From NCBI RefSeq assembly GCF_014648575.1, contig NZ_BMRJ01000001.1:2003155-2064382 (forward strand): a DNA stretch of 61,228 nt. The letters run 5' to 3'. The notes beneath the pieces are model-generated. The model saw only the letters and a list, made by a program, of their open reading frames with translations. It searched no databases and had not been told where the DNA came from. A program made the position numbers and the translations under genes. Positions 20,881 through 30,896 of this stretch are shown one piece after another (within the stretch, counting starts at the first letter, position 1; every line of letters starts with the position of its first letter). The DNA comes from Agromyces mediolanus (GTDB lineage Bacteria; Actinomycetota; Actinomycetes; Actinomycetales; Microbacteriaceae).

Positions 20881-21761
20881 CGCCGGGCTCCGTCCCGGGC
20901 GGTGAGCGCCCGGCCGAGCACGGTCGTCGCGAGGGTGGTGGCGACGATCATGAGGCCGGGGAACACCGTGAGCCACCACGCGGTGCCGAGATAGGTGCGA
21001 CCGGCCGAGAGCATCGCGCCCCACTCCGCGGCCGGCGGCTGCGCGCCGAGCCCGAGGAAGCTGAGCGAGGAGGCCCACACGACCGCCTGCCCGATGCCGA
21101 GCGTCGCGAGCGCCGCGATCGGCACGAGGGCGTTCGGCAGGATGTGGGCGGACAGGATCTTCGCACGGCCGTGGCCGAGCACGCGGGCCGCCTCCACGTA
21201 GCCGGAGCCGCGGATGGCGAGCAGTTGCCCGCGGATGATCCGCGCGTAGCCGGGAGCCGTCGACAGGCCGACGGCGACGGTCGCGGTCACCGGCCCCGGG
21301 CCCCACAGCACGATGACGAGCAGGGCGAGCAGGATGCCGGGGAAGGCGAACAGCACCTCGTTCACCCGGCCGATGAGGAAGTCGAGGACCCGGCCGCCGA
21401 GGGCGGCGATGCCGCCGAGCAGCAGGCCGAGCGCGAGCCCGATCGCGGTCGCGAGCACCCCGATCAGCAGCGAGGGGGCGGTCCCGGCGACGACGCGGCT
21501 GTAGACGTCCCGCCCCGATTCGTCGGTACCGAACCAGTGCGAGGCCGACGGGGCCTGGAACGCCTCGGCGGGGGAGATGGCGTCGGGTGGCGCGGTCTCG
21601 AGCAGGCCGGGCCAGGCGACGGCGAGGAGCAGGAAGCCGACGAAGGCCGCGGCGAGCACGACGCTCGGCCGGGGCATCCGCCGCCGCCCGCCGAGCCGGC
21701 CGTCGCCGGCGCGCGGCGCGTCGGCGGGCGAGACGCCCGCGCGGAGCTCGAGGTCGCTCAT
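20877..21761 (-). CDS. Peptide-type ABC transporter permease (DppC-like)
   Basis: Inner-membrane subunit of the importer, 294 residues. A cytosolic N-terminus of about 30 residues precedes the first helix (VVLAAAFVGFLLLAV); the OppC-type segment HWFGTDESGRDVYSRVV follows, then five further helices and the EAA-type loop ARVLGHGRAKILSAHILPNAL. It overlaps the ATPase and the second permease gene by four bases each, so the cluster is one operon. Confidence 0.9.
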   Translation of the reverse strand: MSDLELRAGVSPADAPRAGDGRLGGRRRMPRPSVVLAAAFVGFLLLAVAWPGLLETAPPDAISPAEAFQAPSASHWFGTDESGRDVYSRVVAGTAPSLLIGVLATAIGLALGLLLGGIAALGGRVLDFLIGRVNEVLFAFPGILLALLVIVLWGPGPVTATVAVGLSTAPGYARIIRGQLLAIRGSGYVEAARVLGHGRAKILSAHILPNALVPIAALATLGIGQAVVWASSLSFLGLGAQPPAAEWGAMLSAGRTYLGTAWWLTVFPGLMIVATTLATTVLGRALTARDGARR

Positions 21762-22702
21762 GCCGCCGCCGTCCGCACCCGCGGGTCCGCGAGCGCCGCG
21801 ACGAGATCGGTGAGGACGGTCATCAGCACGTAGACGAGCGCCACCACGAGCACGACGCCGGTGACGAGCGGCACGTCGCGCAGCTCGGTGGCGCGGAGCA
21901 GGGTGCGGCCCAGCCCGGGCCGCGCGAAGATCGTCTCGACGACGACCGCGCCCGAGATGAGATAGCCGATCGCCCAGCCGGAGAGCTGCACGGCGGGGAG
22001 CGCGGCATGCCGCAGGGCGTGCCGGAGGCGGATCCCGCTCGCCGTCTCACCGCGGGCGAGCGCGGACACCGTGAACGGCCGCTCCAGGGCGTCGAGCAGG
22101 TGCTCGCGCATGAGCTGGGCGAGGAATCCCGCGAGCGGCACCGCGAGCGTCACGACCGGCAGCACCAGGCCGCTCGCACCGCCGTTCGCGACCGGCGGCA
22201 GCCAGCCGAGCCCGGTCGCGAACACGGCGATGAGCACCGTCGCGAGCCAGAAGTGGGGGAGCGCCGCCGCGGTCAATTCGATGGCTCCGGCCACGCCGCG
22301 GGCGACGCGTCCCGGGGCGCTCGACCAGAGGGCGAGCCCGATGGCGATGACCCAGGCGAGCGCGAGCGCGGCGAGCGCGAGGGTCAGCGTGCCCAGGAGC
22401 TGTCCGCCGATGAGCTCGGCGACGGGCGCCTTCAGCGAGTACGAGGTGCCGAGGTCGCCCGTGAGCAGGCGGCCGAGCATCGCCGCGTACTGCACGACGA
22501 GCGGCTGATCGAGGCCGTACTCGGCGCGCACCCGGTCGAGCGTCTCCTGCGGAGCCTGCGAGCCGGGCCCGCCGAGGATCGCCTGCGCGGGGTCGCCCGG
22601 AACCAGGTGGATCGCGAAGAAGGTCAGCGTCGCGACCGCCCACAGCACGAACAGCGCCCCGCCGAGGCGGAGCGCGATCGCGCGGATCCGGCGAGCCCGC
22701 AT
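21758..22702 (-). CDS. Peptide-type ABC transporter permease (DppB-like)
   Basis: Inner-membrane subunit, 314 residues, of the BPD_transp_1 family. The N-terminal helix ALFVLWAVATLTFFAIHLVPGDPA is the typical DppB beginning, with six helices in total and the coupling loop ALARGETASGIRLRHALRHA. It begins four bases after the substrate-binding protein gene and overlaps the second permease gene by four bases. Confidence 0.9.
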   Translation of the reverse strand: MRARRIRAIALRLGGALFVLWAVATLTFFAIHLVPGDPAQAILGGPGSQAPQETLDRVRAEYGLDQPLVVQYAAMLGRLLTGDLGTSYSLKAPVAELIGGQLLGTLTLALAALALAWVIAIGLALWSSAPGRVARGVAGAIELTAAALPHFWLATVLIAVFATGLGWLPPVANGGASGLVLPVVTLAVPLAGFLAQLMREHLLDALERPFTVSALARGETASGIRLRHALRHAALPAVQLSGWAIGYLISGAVVVETIFARPGLGRTLLRATELRDVPLVTGVVLVVALVYVLMTVLTDLVAALADPRVRTAAA

Positions 22703-22706
22703 CGGG

Positions 22707-24374
22707 TCAGTCGGCGAGCCAGGCGTCGGCGAACCAGGGCGTCGACACCGTGGGCAGCGCCCGGGCGCCCTGCACGGCGTCCCGGTGCAGGTAGTGGTTC
22801 TGCTGGTCGTAGAGCGGCAGGGCGTAGAAGCCCTCGAGGATGATCCGCTGGGCGGCCTCGTAGTCCGCGGCGCGCTCGGCCGGGTCCGACGCCGAGGCGG
22901 CGTCGGTGAGCAGCGCGTCGAGCTCGGGGTTCGAGAGCTGCGCCAGGTTCGCGAAGTAGCCGCTCGGCGCGGGCACGATGCTGTCGCTGTGGTAGAGGAT
23001 GCGCAGCACGTCGGGCCCGATCTTCGTGTAGGGCGCGCTCACGAGCTCGTACTCGTGGCTGAACAGCGCCCCGTACCAGCTGGAGAGGTCGAGGGGCTCG
23101 AGCTGCACCTCGAAGCCGGCCTCCTTCGCGGTCGCCTGGATCTGCTCGAACAGCGACTGCTCGGCCGGGATCGACTGGTTCGTCGAGACGGGGAAGCGCA
23201 GCACGAGCCGGGCGCCATCCTTGGTGCGGATGCCGTCGGCGTCCTTGGCCGACCAGCCGGCCTCGTCGAGCAGCGCGTTCGCCTGCTCCAGCTCGGGCTC
23301 GAACAGGCTCGGGTCGGAGTAGGCGAGCGGCTCGACGCTGGAGAGCACCGCGTGGCTCCGCTCGGCGGTGCCGAAGAAGAGGCTGTCGATGCCGTCGTCG
23401 ACCTGGACGGCGCGGATGAACGCCTCGCGCACCCGCTCGTCGTCGAACGGGGCCTGGCCGGAGTTCAGCTCGATCCGGTTCGACGCGCCCGGGCGGGGGG
23501 CGTCGATCTCGACGAGGCCGGCGGCGCCCTCGCGAGCCTGACGCAGGGCGTCCGGCTGCGCGTTGTCGATCACGTCGACCTGGCCGGCCTGCAGCGCCGC
23601 GTAGCGCGACGCGGCGTCGGGCAGGAAGCGCCACTCGATCGCCTCGAGGTACGCGGCACCGTCGCGGCCGCGGTCTGCGGGGCCGCCGTGGTAGTCCTCG
23701 TTGCGGACGAGGGAGACGTGGTCCTGCGGCACCCAGGCGTCGACGACGAAGGGACCCGAGCCGATCGGGGCCTGGCAGTTCTCGTCCATGCCGCGCGCGA
23801 TGCCCGCGGGCGACTCCATCGCGGTCCACGGCTGGGCGAGCGATTCGAGCAGCGCGCTGTCGGGGGCGGAGAGGTGGAAGCGGGCGGTCGTGTCGTCGAC
23901 GACCTCGACCGAGGCGACCTTGCCGACCGCGAGGTAGCCGGTCGACGACTGCGTCGCCGGGTCCTGCAGGTGCTCGATGTTGGCCTTCACCGCCGCGGCG
24001 TCGAACGGCGTGCCGTCGGTGAACTCGACATCGTCGCGGAGGGTGAAGTCCCAGCTCAGGCCGTCGTCGCTCGTGGTCCAGGCCTCGGCGAGCCACGGGA
24101 CGACCTGGCGGTCGTCGTCGAGCGAGACCAGCGACTCGAGCACCTGGCCGGCGAGGAGGGCCTGCGGGTAGTTGCCGCCGACGTGCGGGTCGAGGCAGTC
24201 CGGTTCCGCGTCGCCCGTGGCGTAGACGAGCGTGCCGCCCGGCTTCGGGGTCGACGGCACCGCGCCCGGCTCGGCCGCGGTGCAGCCCGCGAGTGCGAGG
24301 GCCGCGACGGCGGCGAGCGGGATGGCGAGGCGGACGGCGGCGCGGGCGCCTGGGCGGCGGCTGGTGGCGGGCAT
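22707..24374 (-). CDS. Peptide/nickel-type ABC transporter substrate-binding lipoprotein
   Basis: SBP_bac_5 family solute receptor anchored to the outer face of the membrane. The 555-residue protein has a lipoprotein signal with lipobox LAGC (Cys31), then the family segments DDGLSWDFTLRDDVEFTDG and later AFDVxF-like ERVREAFIRAV. The ligand could be peptide, opine, nickel complex or another small molecule; sequence alone does not decide. It leads the ABC operon, divergent from a TetR gene. Confidence 0.9.
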   Translation of the reverse strand: MPATSRRPGARAAVRLAIPLAAVAALALAGCTAAEPGAVPSTPKPGGTLVYATGDAEPDCLDPHVGGNYPQALLAGQVLESLVSLDDDRQVVPWLAEAWTTSDDGLSWDFTLRDDVEFTDGTPFDAAAVKANIEHLQDPATQSSTGYLAVGKVASVEVVDDTTARFHLSAPDSALLESLAQPWTAMESPAGIARGMDENCQAPIGSGPFVVDAWVPQDHVSLVRNEDYHGGPADRGRDGAAYLEAIEWRFLPDAASRYAALQAGQVDVIDNAQPDALRQAREGAAGLVEIDAPRPGASNRIELNSGQAPFDDERVREAFIRAVQVDDGIDSLFFGTAERSHAVLSSVEPLAYSDPSLFEPELEQANALLDEAGWSAKDADGIRTKDGARLVLRFPVSTNQSIPAEQSLFEQIQATAKEAGFEVQLEPLDLSSWYGALFSHEYELVSAPYTKIGPDVLRILYHSDSIVPAPSGYFANLAQLSNPELDALLTDAASASDPAERAADYEAAQRIILEGFYALPLYDQQNHYLHRDAVQGARALPTVSTPWFADAWLAD

Positions 24375-24426
24375 GCGCGGGTGGGCTCCTGAACGACGGA
24401 CGAGGGATGGTCGGACGAGTTTCGGT

Positions 24427-24444
24427 ACTCAGTCCATAATGAGT
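24427..24444. promoter_or_regulatory. Candidate TetR operator and leaderless promoter
   Basis: The inverted repeat ACTCA (24427-24431) and TGAGT (24440-24444) with an eight-base spacer lies in the 72-base gap between the ABC operon and the divergent TetR gene. A -10-like CATAAT sits at 24436-24441, only five bases before the TetR ATG, so the regulator mRNA may be leaderless. Binding by the adjacent TetR to control both genes is inference. Confidence 0.45.
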
Positions 24445-24446
24445 CT

Positions 24447-25121
24447 ATGACCAAATCGAGCGCGGGCGGCACGGCGGCGACGACCGCGTCCCCCGCCGTG
24501 CGCTCCGGCCGCGGCGGACGACCGCGCGCGTCGTCGCGTCGCACGCTCGAGGATGCCGCGGGCGAGCTGTTCCTCGAGCAGGGCTACGCGCGAACCACGA
24601 TCGACCAGATCGCCCAGCGCGCCGGGGTCGGCCGCAACACCTTCTTCAACTACTTCGCCACGAAGTCGGACCTGCTCTGGCTCGACGTCGACGACACCCT
24701 GCGCGCGCTGCCGGAGGTGCTCGCCACGGTCCCGGCCGGGCTCGCCCCGAGCGCCGCGCTCCGGGAGGCGCTGCTCGGGCTGGCCGTCCGGCACCCGCAC
24801 CGCGGCATCCCGCTCGCCCTCAGCCAGCGCGAGGCGATCGGCGCGGAGGCGGAGTTCCGCGCCTCGGGCCTCGAACGCTTCCTCGGCGTCGCCGCCGAGC
24901 TCGGAACGTTCCTCGCCGCCCGTTCGGGGAGGGCTCCGGGCGACCCGCTCGTGCGCGCCGCGTCGAGCGCCGCCGTCGCCGCGCTCGTGAGCGGCGCCGC
25001 CGACTGGGCGCTCACCGGGGTCGAGCGCGGTGCGCTCGCCGACGCCGTGCGCGACGCCGTCGACCCTGTCTGCCGGGGCTACGCCCTCGCGCTCGACGCA
25101 GCACCGGCCGCGACCCGGTAG
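24447..25121 (+). CDS. TetR/AcrR-family transcriptional regulator
   Basis: A 224-residue ligand-responsive repressor. The N-terminal helix-turn-helix spans about residues 33-80, with AAGELFLEQGYARTTIDQIAQRAGVGRNTFFNYFATKSDLL. The C-terminal domain is variable. It is divergent from the peptide-type ABC operon with a palindrome between them, so it probably controls that operon and itself. The first 25 residues are low complexity and probably disordered. Its stop overlaps the ileS -10 hexamer. Confidence 0.9.
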   Translation: MTKSSAGGTAATTASPAVRSGRGGRPRASSRRTLEDAAGELFLEQGYARTTIDQIAQRAGVGRNTFFNYFATKSDLLWLDVDDTLRALPEVLATVPAGLAPSAALREALLGLAVRHPHRGIPLALSQREAIGAEAEFRASGLERFLGVAAELGTFLAARSGRAPGDPLVRAASSAAVAALVSGAADWALTGVERGALADAVRDAVDPVCRGYALALDAAPAATR

Positions 25122-25337
25122 ACTCGGCGCAGCGACTGCGATCCGGCCATCACCGGGGAGTCTCCGGAAGAACGCCACGGGTCCGCCCGCGGTCAGTAGA
25201 ACCGGACGGGACCAGCCCGTCACAGCTGAAGAGCGAGCGGTCGCATCCACGGCGGGTGCGGCAAGCGGGGTGGTACCGCGGTGGCGTTCGAGGAACGCGC
25301 CGTCCTCGTGACCAGGAGATCACTGCAGGAGCGAGCG
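25119..25337 (+). promoter_or_regulatory. ileS promoter and translational T-box riboswitch
   Basis: The -10 hexamer TAGACT at 25119-25124 overlaps the TetR stop. The following roughly 200-base leader holds the T-box core GGGGTGGTACCGCG at 25267-25280, just past the centre of the leader. The upstream CCATCACCGGGGAG fits the ultrashort stem I of actinobacterial ileS T-boxes, with AUC (Ile) as the probable specifier. No terminator with a T-run is seen before the start, so control is probably at translation: uncharged tRNA-Ile would expose the GCAGGAG ribosome binding site. Confidence 0.9.
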
Positions 25338-28300
25338 TTGTACCCCAAGGGTCAGGACCCCGAGTCATCCGTCACGCCGTCGCCGTCGTTCCCGGCGGTC
25401 GAGCAGGAGGTGCTCGCCTTCTGGAAGGCCGACCGCACCTTCCAGGCCTCGATCGACGAGCGCGAGGGCGCCCCCGAGTGGGTCTTCTACGACGGGCCGC
25501 CGTTCGCGAACGGCCTGCCGCACTACGGCCACCTCCTCACCGGCTACGCGAAGGACGTGTTCCCGCGCTTCCAGACGATGCGCGGCAAGCAGGTGCACCG
25601 CCGCTTCGGCTGGGACACGCACGGCCTGCCCGCCGAGCTCGAGGCCGAGCGGCAGCTCGGCATCACCGACAAGAGTCAGATCGAGGAGATGGGCATCGCG
25701 GCCTTCAACGAGGCCGCGCGCACCTCCGTACTCCGCTACACCAAGGAGTGGGAGGAGTACGTCACCCGGCAGGCGCGCTGGGTCGACTTCGAGCACGACT
25801 ACAAGACCCTCGACACCGGTTTCATGGAATCCGTCGTCTGGGCGTTCAAGACCCTGCACGAGAAGGGGCTCGCCTACGAGGGCTACCGCGTGCTGCCGTA
25901 CTGCTGGCGCGACCAGACGCCGCTCTCCAATCACGAGCTGCGCATGGACGACGACGTCTACAAGATGCGCCAGGACCAGACGGTCACGGTCACCTTCCCG
26001 CTCACGGGGGCCAAGGCCGAGGCGCTCGGCCTCACCGCGGTCCGCGCCCTCGCCTGGACGACGACGCCGTGGACGCTGCCGACGAACTTCGCGCTCGCGG
26101 TGGGCCCCGACATCGAGTACGCCGTGGTGCCGGCCGGCCCCGCGGGCACGCCCGACGCCACCGTGCTGCGCGAGGCCGCCGAGGGTGCGGCTCCCGCGCC
26201 CGAGGTGCTCGGTGCCGAGTACCTCATCGCGATCGACCTCGTCGGCAACTACGCGAAGGAGCTCGGCTACGCGAGCGCCGAGGAGGCGCGAGCGGCGGTC
26301 ACCCGCACGGTGCGCGGCGCCGAGCTCGAGGGCGTCAGCTACGACCGGCTCTTCGACTATTACGCCGACGTCGAGGCCTGGGGGCTCGAGCAGGCCTGGC
26401 AGATCCTCGTGGCCGACTACGTCACGACCGAGGACGGCACGGGCATCGTGCACCAGGCGCCCGCCTACGGTGAGGAGGACCAGAAGGTCTGCGAGGCCGC
26501 CGGCATCCCCGTCATCATCTCCCTCGATGACGCCGGCCGCTTCCTGCCCGAGGTGAGCGACGTCGCCGGGCAGCCCTGGAGCGACGCGAACAAGCCGCTC
26601 ACCCAGCTGCTGAAGGCCGAGGGCCGGCTGCTGCGCCAGGCGAGCTACGAGCACTCGTACCCGCACTGCTGGCGCTGCCGGAACCCGCTCATCTACAAGG
26701 CCGTGTCGAGCTGGTTCATCCGCGTGCCCGAGTTCCGCGACCGCATGGGCGAGCTGAACCAGCAGATCACCTGGGTGCCCGAGAACGTCAAGGACGGCCA
26801 GTTCGGCAAGTGGGTCGCCGGCGCGCGCGACTGGTCGGTCAGCCGCAACCGCTACTTCGGCTCGCCCATCCCGGTGTGGAAGAGCGACGACCCGGCCTAC
26901 CCGCGCACCGACGTGTACGGCTCCCTGGCCGAGCTCGAGCGCGACTTCGGCCGGCTGCCGCTGAACGGCGCGGGCGAGCCCGATCTGCACCGGCCGTACA
27001 TCGATGAGCTCACCCGGCCGAACCCCGACGATCCCACGGGGAAGAGCACCATGCGGCGCATCCCCGACGTGCTCGACGTCTGGTTCGACTCCGGCTCGAT
27101 GCCGTTCGCCCAGGTGCACTACCCGTTCGAGAACCGCGAGTGGTTCGACACGCACCACCCCGCCGACTTCATCGTGGAGTACATCGGTCAGACCCGCGGC
27201 TGGTTCTACGTCATGCACGTGCTCTCGACCGCGCTCTTCGACCGTCCCGCGTACCGCAACGTCGTGAGCCACGGCATCGTGCTCGGCAGCGACGGGCAGA
27301 AGATGTCGAAGTCGCTGCGCAACTACCCCGACGTCAACGAGGTCTTCGACCGCGACGGCTCCGACGCGATGCGCTGGTTCCTGATGTCGAGCTCCGTGCT
27401 GCGCGGCGGCAACCTCGTGGTCACCGAGGAAGGCATCCGCGAGGGCGTCCGTCAGCTGATGCTGCCGCTGTGGAGCACCTGGTACTTCTTCTCGCTCTAC
27501 GCCAACACGGCCCGTGAGGGCGGCTACGACGCGTCGCGCTCGACGTCGTCGACCGACGTGCTCGACCGCTACCTGCTCGCGAAGCTGCGCGATCTGGTCG
27601 AGGCCGTGACCGCCGACCTCGACGCGTTCGATTCGCCGCTCGCCGCGCAGAAGCTGCGCGACTTCGGCGACGTGCTCACGAACTGGTACGTGCGCCGCTC
27701 GCGCGACCGCTTCTGGTCCGGCGTCGACGCCGACGGCCGGGGCGCCGAGGCGTTCGACACGCTGTACACCGTGCTCGAGACGCTGACCCGCCTCACCGCC
27801 CCGCTCCTCCCGCTCGTCAGCGAGCGGGTCTGGAAGGACCTCACCGGCGGCCGCAGCGTGCACCTCGCCGACTGGCCCGCAGCCGAGGAGTTCCCGGCAG
27901 ACCCCGAGCTCGTCGCGGCCATGGACGCGGTCCGAGAGATCACGGGCGCGGCCCTGGCGCTGCGCAAGCAGGCCGGGCGCCGGGTGCGGCTCCCGCTCGC
28001 GAAGCTCACCGTCGTCACGGCGGATGCCGCGGCGCTCGCGCCTTTCGAGGGCATCCTCCGCGACGAGCTGAACGTGAAGGCGGTCGAGATCGTCGCCCTC
28101 GCACCCGACAGCGCCGAGGCGTTCGGGATCGAGAAGCGACTGACCGTGAACGCGCGCGCCGCGGGCCCGCGCCTCGGGAAGCAGGTGCAGCAGGCGATCC
28201 AGGCCGCGCGCGGCGGCGACTGGTCGGTCACGGCCGACGGCGTCGTCGCCGGCGGCATCGCACTCGAACCCGGCGAGTACGAGCTCGTGCTCGAGGCCGG

Positions 28301-28643
28301 CGGCAGCGCCGACGGCGAGACCGCGCTCGGCCTGGTCGGCGACGGCGGGTTCGTGATGCTCGACACCGCGGTCACCCCCGAGCTCGAGGCGGAGGGCGTC
28401 GCCCGCGACCTCGTCCGCGCCGTGCAGGACGCCCGCAAGGCCGCCGGCCTCGAGGTCGGCGACCGCATCCGGCTGGAGCTCCGCCTCGACGAGGCGGGCA
28501 CCGCTGCGGCCGAACGGCACCTCGAGCTCATCGCCGGCGAGACGCTCGCGACGACGGTCGAACTCCGTCCGCTGCCCGCCGGGAGCCAGGCGAAGCCGCT
28601 CGCGGGCGGCACCGTGGTCGAGATCGGAGTGGAGCGCGCATGA
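25338..28643 (+). CDS. ileS: Isoleucyl-tRNA synthetase
   Basis: Charges tRNA-Ile. The 1101-residue length, HYGH variant of the HIGH motif near residues 62-65, and KMSKS near 655-659 ([13 protein letters not shown]) place it in the larger type 2, eukaryote-like class common in actinobacteria, members of which are often less sensitive to mupirocin. TTG at 25338 is chosen because it gives the family start MYPKG and sits six bases after GCAGGAG; GTG at 25308 would lie inside the T-box expression platform. Its stop overlaps folC by four bases. Confidence 0.95.
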   Translation: MYPKGQDPESSVTPSPSFPAVEQEVLAFWKADRTFQASIDEREGAPEWVFYDGPPFANGLPHYGHLLTGYAKDVFPRFQTMRGKQVHRRFGWDTHGLPAELEAERQLGITDKSQIEEMGIAAFNEAARTSVLRYTKEWEEYVTRQARWVDFEHDYKTLDTGFMESVVWAFKTLHEKGLAYEGYRVLPYCWRDQTPLSNHELRMDDDVYKMRQDQTVTVTFPLTGAKAEALGLTAVRALAWTTTPWTLPTNFALAVGPDIEYAVVPAGPAGTPDATVLREAAEGAAPAPEVLGAEYLIAIDLVGNYAKELGYASAEEARAAVTRTVRGAELEGVSYDRLFDYYADVEAWGLEQAWQILVADYVTTEDGTGIVHQAPAYGEEDQKVCEAAGIPVIISLDDAGRFLPEVSDVAGQPWSDANKPLTQLLKAEGRLLRQASYEHSYPHCWRCRNPLIYKAVSSWFIRVPEFRDRMGELNQQITWVPENVKDGQFGKWVAGARDWSVSRNRYFGSPIPVWKSDDPAYPRTDVYGSLAELERDFGRLPLNGAGEPDLHRPYIDELTRPNPDDPTGKSTMRRIPDVLDVWFDSGSMPFAQVHYPFENREWFDTHHPADFIVEYIGQTRGWFYVMHVLSTALFDRPAYRNVVSHGIVLGSDGQKMSKSLRNYPDVNEVFDRDGSDAMRWFLMSSSVLRGGNLVVTEEGIREGVRQLMLPLWSTWYFFSLYANTAREGGYDASRSTSSTDVLDRYLLAKLRDLVEAVTADLDAFDSPLAAQKLRDFGDVLTNWYVRRSRDRFWSGVDADGRGAEAFDTLYTVLETLTRLTAPLLPLVSERVWKDLTGGRSVHLADWPAAEEFPADPELVAAMDAVREITGAALALRKQAGRRVRLPLAKLTVVTADAAALAPFEGILRDELNVKAVEIVALAPDSAEAFGIEKRLTVNARAAGPRLGKQVQQAIQAARGGDWSVTADGVVAGGIALEPGEYELVLEAGGSADGETALGLVGDGGFVMLDTAVTPELEAEGVARDLVRAVQDARKAAGLEVGDRIRLELRLDEAGTAAAERHLELIAGETLATTVELRPLPAGSQAKPLAGGTVVEIGVERA

Positions 28644-30016
28644 GCGAGGGATACGAGGGCGACTTCGACGAGGAGGCGCGCGACGCGGCCGACGCCGTGT
28701 ACGCCGCGCTCCTCGGGCGGGTCGGCGAGGCGGCGCCCGAGCGCCGGCTCGGGGCGACCCGGCGCGCCGTGGAGCTCCTGGGCGACCCGCACCGCGCGGC
28801 GCCGGTCATCCACCTGACCGGCACGAACGGCAAGACCTCCACGAGCCGCATGATCGCGAGCATCCTCGGCGCCTACGGGCTCCGCACCGGCATGCTCACG
28901 AGCCCGCACCTGGAGCGCTTCACCGAGCGGATCCTCATCGACGGGGAACCGATAGCCGACGAGGCGATCGCGCGCAACTGGAGCGAGATCGAGCCCTACC
29001 TCGCGATCGTCGACGCCGAGCTCGAGGGCGCGGGCCAGCCGCCGCTGACGTTCTTCGAGACGATGACCGTGCTCGCCTTCGCCTGCTTCGCCGACGCCCC
29101 GGTCGACGTCGTCGTCCTCGAGGTCGGCATGGGCGGCGAGTGGGACTCCACGAACGTCGCCGACGGGCAGGTCGCCGTGATCACCCCGATCGACCTCGAC
29201 CACCAGTCCAAGCTCGGCTCGACCGTGGCCGAGATCGCCCGGACGAAGGCGGGCATCGTCAAGCCGGCGTCCTCGGTCGTCTCCGCGGCTCAGCAGCCCG
29301 AGGCGCTCGCCGAGCTGCAGCGCGCGGCGGAGCTCACCGAGTCGAGCCTCGCCGTCGAGGGCGAGGCCTTCGCCGTGCTCGACCGCCGACCCGCGGTCGG
29401 CGGGCAGCTCGTGTCGGTGCGCGGGCTCGCGGGGGAGTACCGCGATCTCGTGCTGCCGCTCTTCGGCGCGCACCAGGCGCAGAACGCCGCCGTCGCGATC
29501 GCCGCGGTCGAAGCGTTCCTGGGCGGCGGCTCGACCGCGCTCTCCGAGGACGCCCTGCGGGACGGGCTCGCCGCGGCGACCTCGCCGGGGCGGCTCCAGC
29601 GCATCGGCCAGCAGCCGACGGTCCTGGTCGACGCGGCGCACAACCCGCACGGCGCGAGGGCGCTCGTCGCGGCGCTGACCGAGTCCTTCGACTTCGACGA
29701 ACTCGTCGTGGTCTTCGGCGTCCTCGGCGACAAGGACGCCGCGGGCATCGTGCGCGAACTCGCCGCGAGCGGGGCCGGCTTCATCGTGACGCAGCCGGAG
29801 TCCGACCGGGCGCAATCCGCCGAGGCGCTCGCCGCGGTCGTCGCGGGCGCGGTCGGCCCCGAGCGGGTGCAGCTCGCGGAGCGGCTCGACGACGCACTCG
29901 AGCTGGCCCGCGAGTGGGCCGGAGAGGACGAGCGCCGCGCCGTGCTCGTGGCCGGCTCGATCGTGCTCGTGGGCGAGGCCATGGCGATCGCCGACGACCG
30001 GGGGTGGCTCGCATGA
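28640..30016 (+). CDS. folC: Folylpolyglutamate synthase / dihydrofolate synthase
   Basis: Mur-ligase-family enzyme that adds glutamate to dihydropteroate and to folates. The 458-residue protein has the ATP-binding GTNGKTST near residues 60-67, [12 protein letters not shown] after it, the metal and folate segment [12 protein letters not shown], and the C-terminal domain with VDAAHNPHG. It overlaps ileS by four bases and the following DUF4233 gene by four, so expression may follow the ileS T-box. Confidence 0.94.
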   Translation: MSEGYEGDFDEEARDAADAVYAALLGRVGEAAPERRLGATRRAVELLGDPHRAAPVIHLTGTNGKTSTSRMIASILGAYGLRTGMLTSPHLERFTERILIDGEPIADEAIARNWSEIEPYLAIVDAELEGAGQPPLTFFETMTVLAFACFADAPVDVVVLEVGMGGEWDSTNVADGQVAVITPIDLDHQSKLGSTVAEIARTKAGIVKPASSVVSAAQQPEALAELQRAAELTESSLAVEGEAFAVLDRRPAVGGQLVSVRGLAGEYRDLVLPLFGAHQAQNAAVAIAAVEAFLGGGSTALSEDALRDGLAAATSPGRLQRIGQQPTVLVDAAHNPHGARALVAALTESFDFDELVVVFGVLGDKDAAGIVRELAASGAGFIVTQPESDRAQSAEALAAVVAGAVGPERVQLAERLDDALELAREWAGEDERRAVLVAGSIVLVGEAMAIADDRGWLA

Positions 30017-30387
30017 ACTCCGTCCGCAGGAGCCTCGCCTCCATCGTGCTCGGCTTCGAGACGATCGTCGTCTTCCTCGCCGCGCTCGTGCTGTGGGGGC
30101 TGACCCCGCCCGAGGGCGGCCCGTTCGGGCTGCCCGCCTGGGCGGCGCTCGTCACCGGCGGCGTCATCCTCGTCGGGCTCGTGGCCGCGATCGGCGGGCT
30201 CCGCGCCGGCTGGGGCTACGGCGTCGGCTGGGCCATCCAGGCCCTCATCATCCTCGCCGGGCTCGTGAACCCGGCGATGTACTTCGTCGGTGCGCTCTTC
30301 GGCGGCATGTGGTGGTACTGCATGGTCACCGGCGCCCGCATCGACCGGCAACGTGCGGCCTACGCCGCCGGGAAGGAACAGGAATGA
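30013..30387 (+). CDS. DUF4233 membrane protein
   Basis: A 124-residue membrane protein with about four hydrophobic segments (for example LGFETIVVFLAALVLWGL near residues 13-30 and AIQALIILAGLVNPAMYFVGAL near 75-96). It matches the actinobacterial DUF4233 family, which is nearly always found between folC and ndk. No catalytic motif is visible and the function is unknown. It overlaps both neighbours by four bases. Confidence 0.88.
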   Translation: MNSVRRSLASIVLGFETIVVFLAALVLWGLTPPEGGPFGLPAWAALVTGGVILVGLVAAIGGLRAGWGYGVGWAIQALIILAGLVNPAMYFVGALFGGMWWYCMVTGARIDRQRAAYAAGKEQE

Positions 30388-30806
30388 CCACCGTCATCGA
30401 AGAGACCCTCGTGCTCGTGAAGCCGGACGGCGTCGCACGCAACCTCACGGGCGAGATCCTCCGCCGCATCGAGGCGAAGGGGTACTCGCTCGTCGACCTC
30501 CGGCTCGTGCAGGCCGACCGCGAGCTCCTCGCGAAGCACTACGAGGAGCACGAGGGCAAGCCGTTCTACGAGCCGCTCATCGAGTTCATGCAGTCGGGCC
30601 CGACGGTCGCCATCCGCGTCGCCGGCAACCGCGTGATCGAGGGCTTCCGCTCCCTCGCCGGCACCACCGATCCGACGACCGCCGCCCCCGGCACCATCCG
30701 CGGCGACTTCGGCCGCGACTGGGGCCTCAAGGTGCAGCAGAACCTCGTGCACGGCTCCGACTCCGTCGAGTCGGCCGAGCGCGAGCTCGCGCTCTGGTTC
30801 GGCTGA
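30384..30806 (+). CDS. ndk: Nucleoside diphosphate kinase
   Basis: Transfers the gamma phosphate between nucleoside triphosphates and diphosphates. The 140-residue protein begins the family pattern with TLVLVKPDGVARN; the usual phosphohistidine motif NxxHGSDS is present as NLVHGSDSVESAE near residues 121-133, so the catalytic histidine is intact. It is the last gene of the ileS-folC-DUF4233-ndk unit and is followed by a strong hairpin. Confidence 0.96.
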   Translation: MTTVIEETLVLVKPDGVARNLTGEILRRIEAKGYSLVDLRLVQADRELLAKHYEEHEGKPFYEPLIEFMQSGPTVAIRVAGNRVIEGFRSLAGTTDPTTAAPGTIRGDFGRDWGLKVQQNLVHGSDSVESAERELALWFG

Positions 30807-30825
30807 GCGCGAGTTCGGACCGACG

Positions 30826-30864
30826 CGAACGGCGGGGCGACGATCATCGTCGCCCCGCCGTTCG
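30826..30864. terminator. Bidirectional hairpin terminator between ndk and the VKOR gene
   Basis: A perfect 18-bp inverted repeat with a TCA loop. The arms are 30826-30843 and 30847-30864. It lies between two convergent genes, 19 bases after ndk, with GCGTTT following on the plus strand. It can serve both directions. Confidence 0.85.
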
Positions 30865-30896
30865 GCGTTTCGCCGGGGTTCGGAGTCGCGCCGGGC

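Noticed and set aside
25365..28520. 1051-codon minus-strand open frame antisense to ileS
   Set aside because: Composition is typical of a mirror frame of a GC-rich gene (strings of G, A, V, L, R, E), with no domain; ileS is certain.
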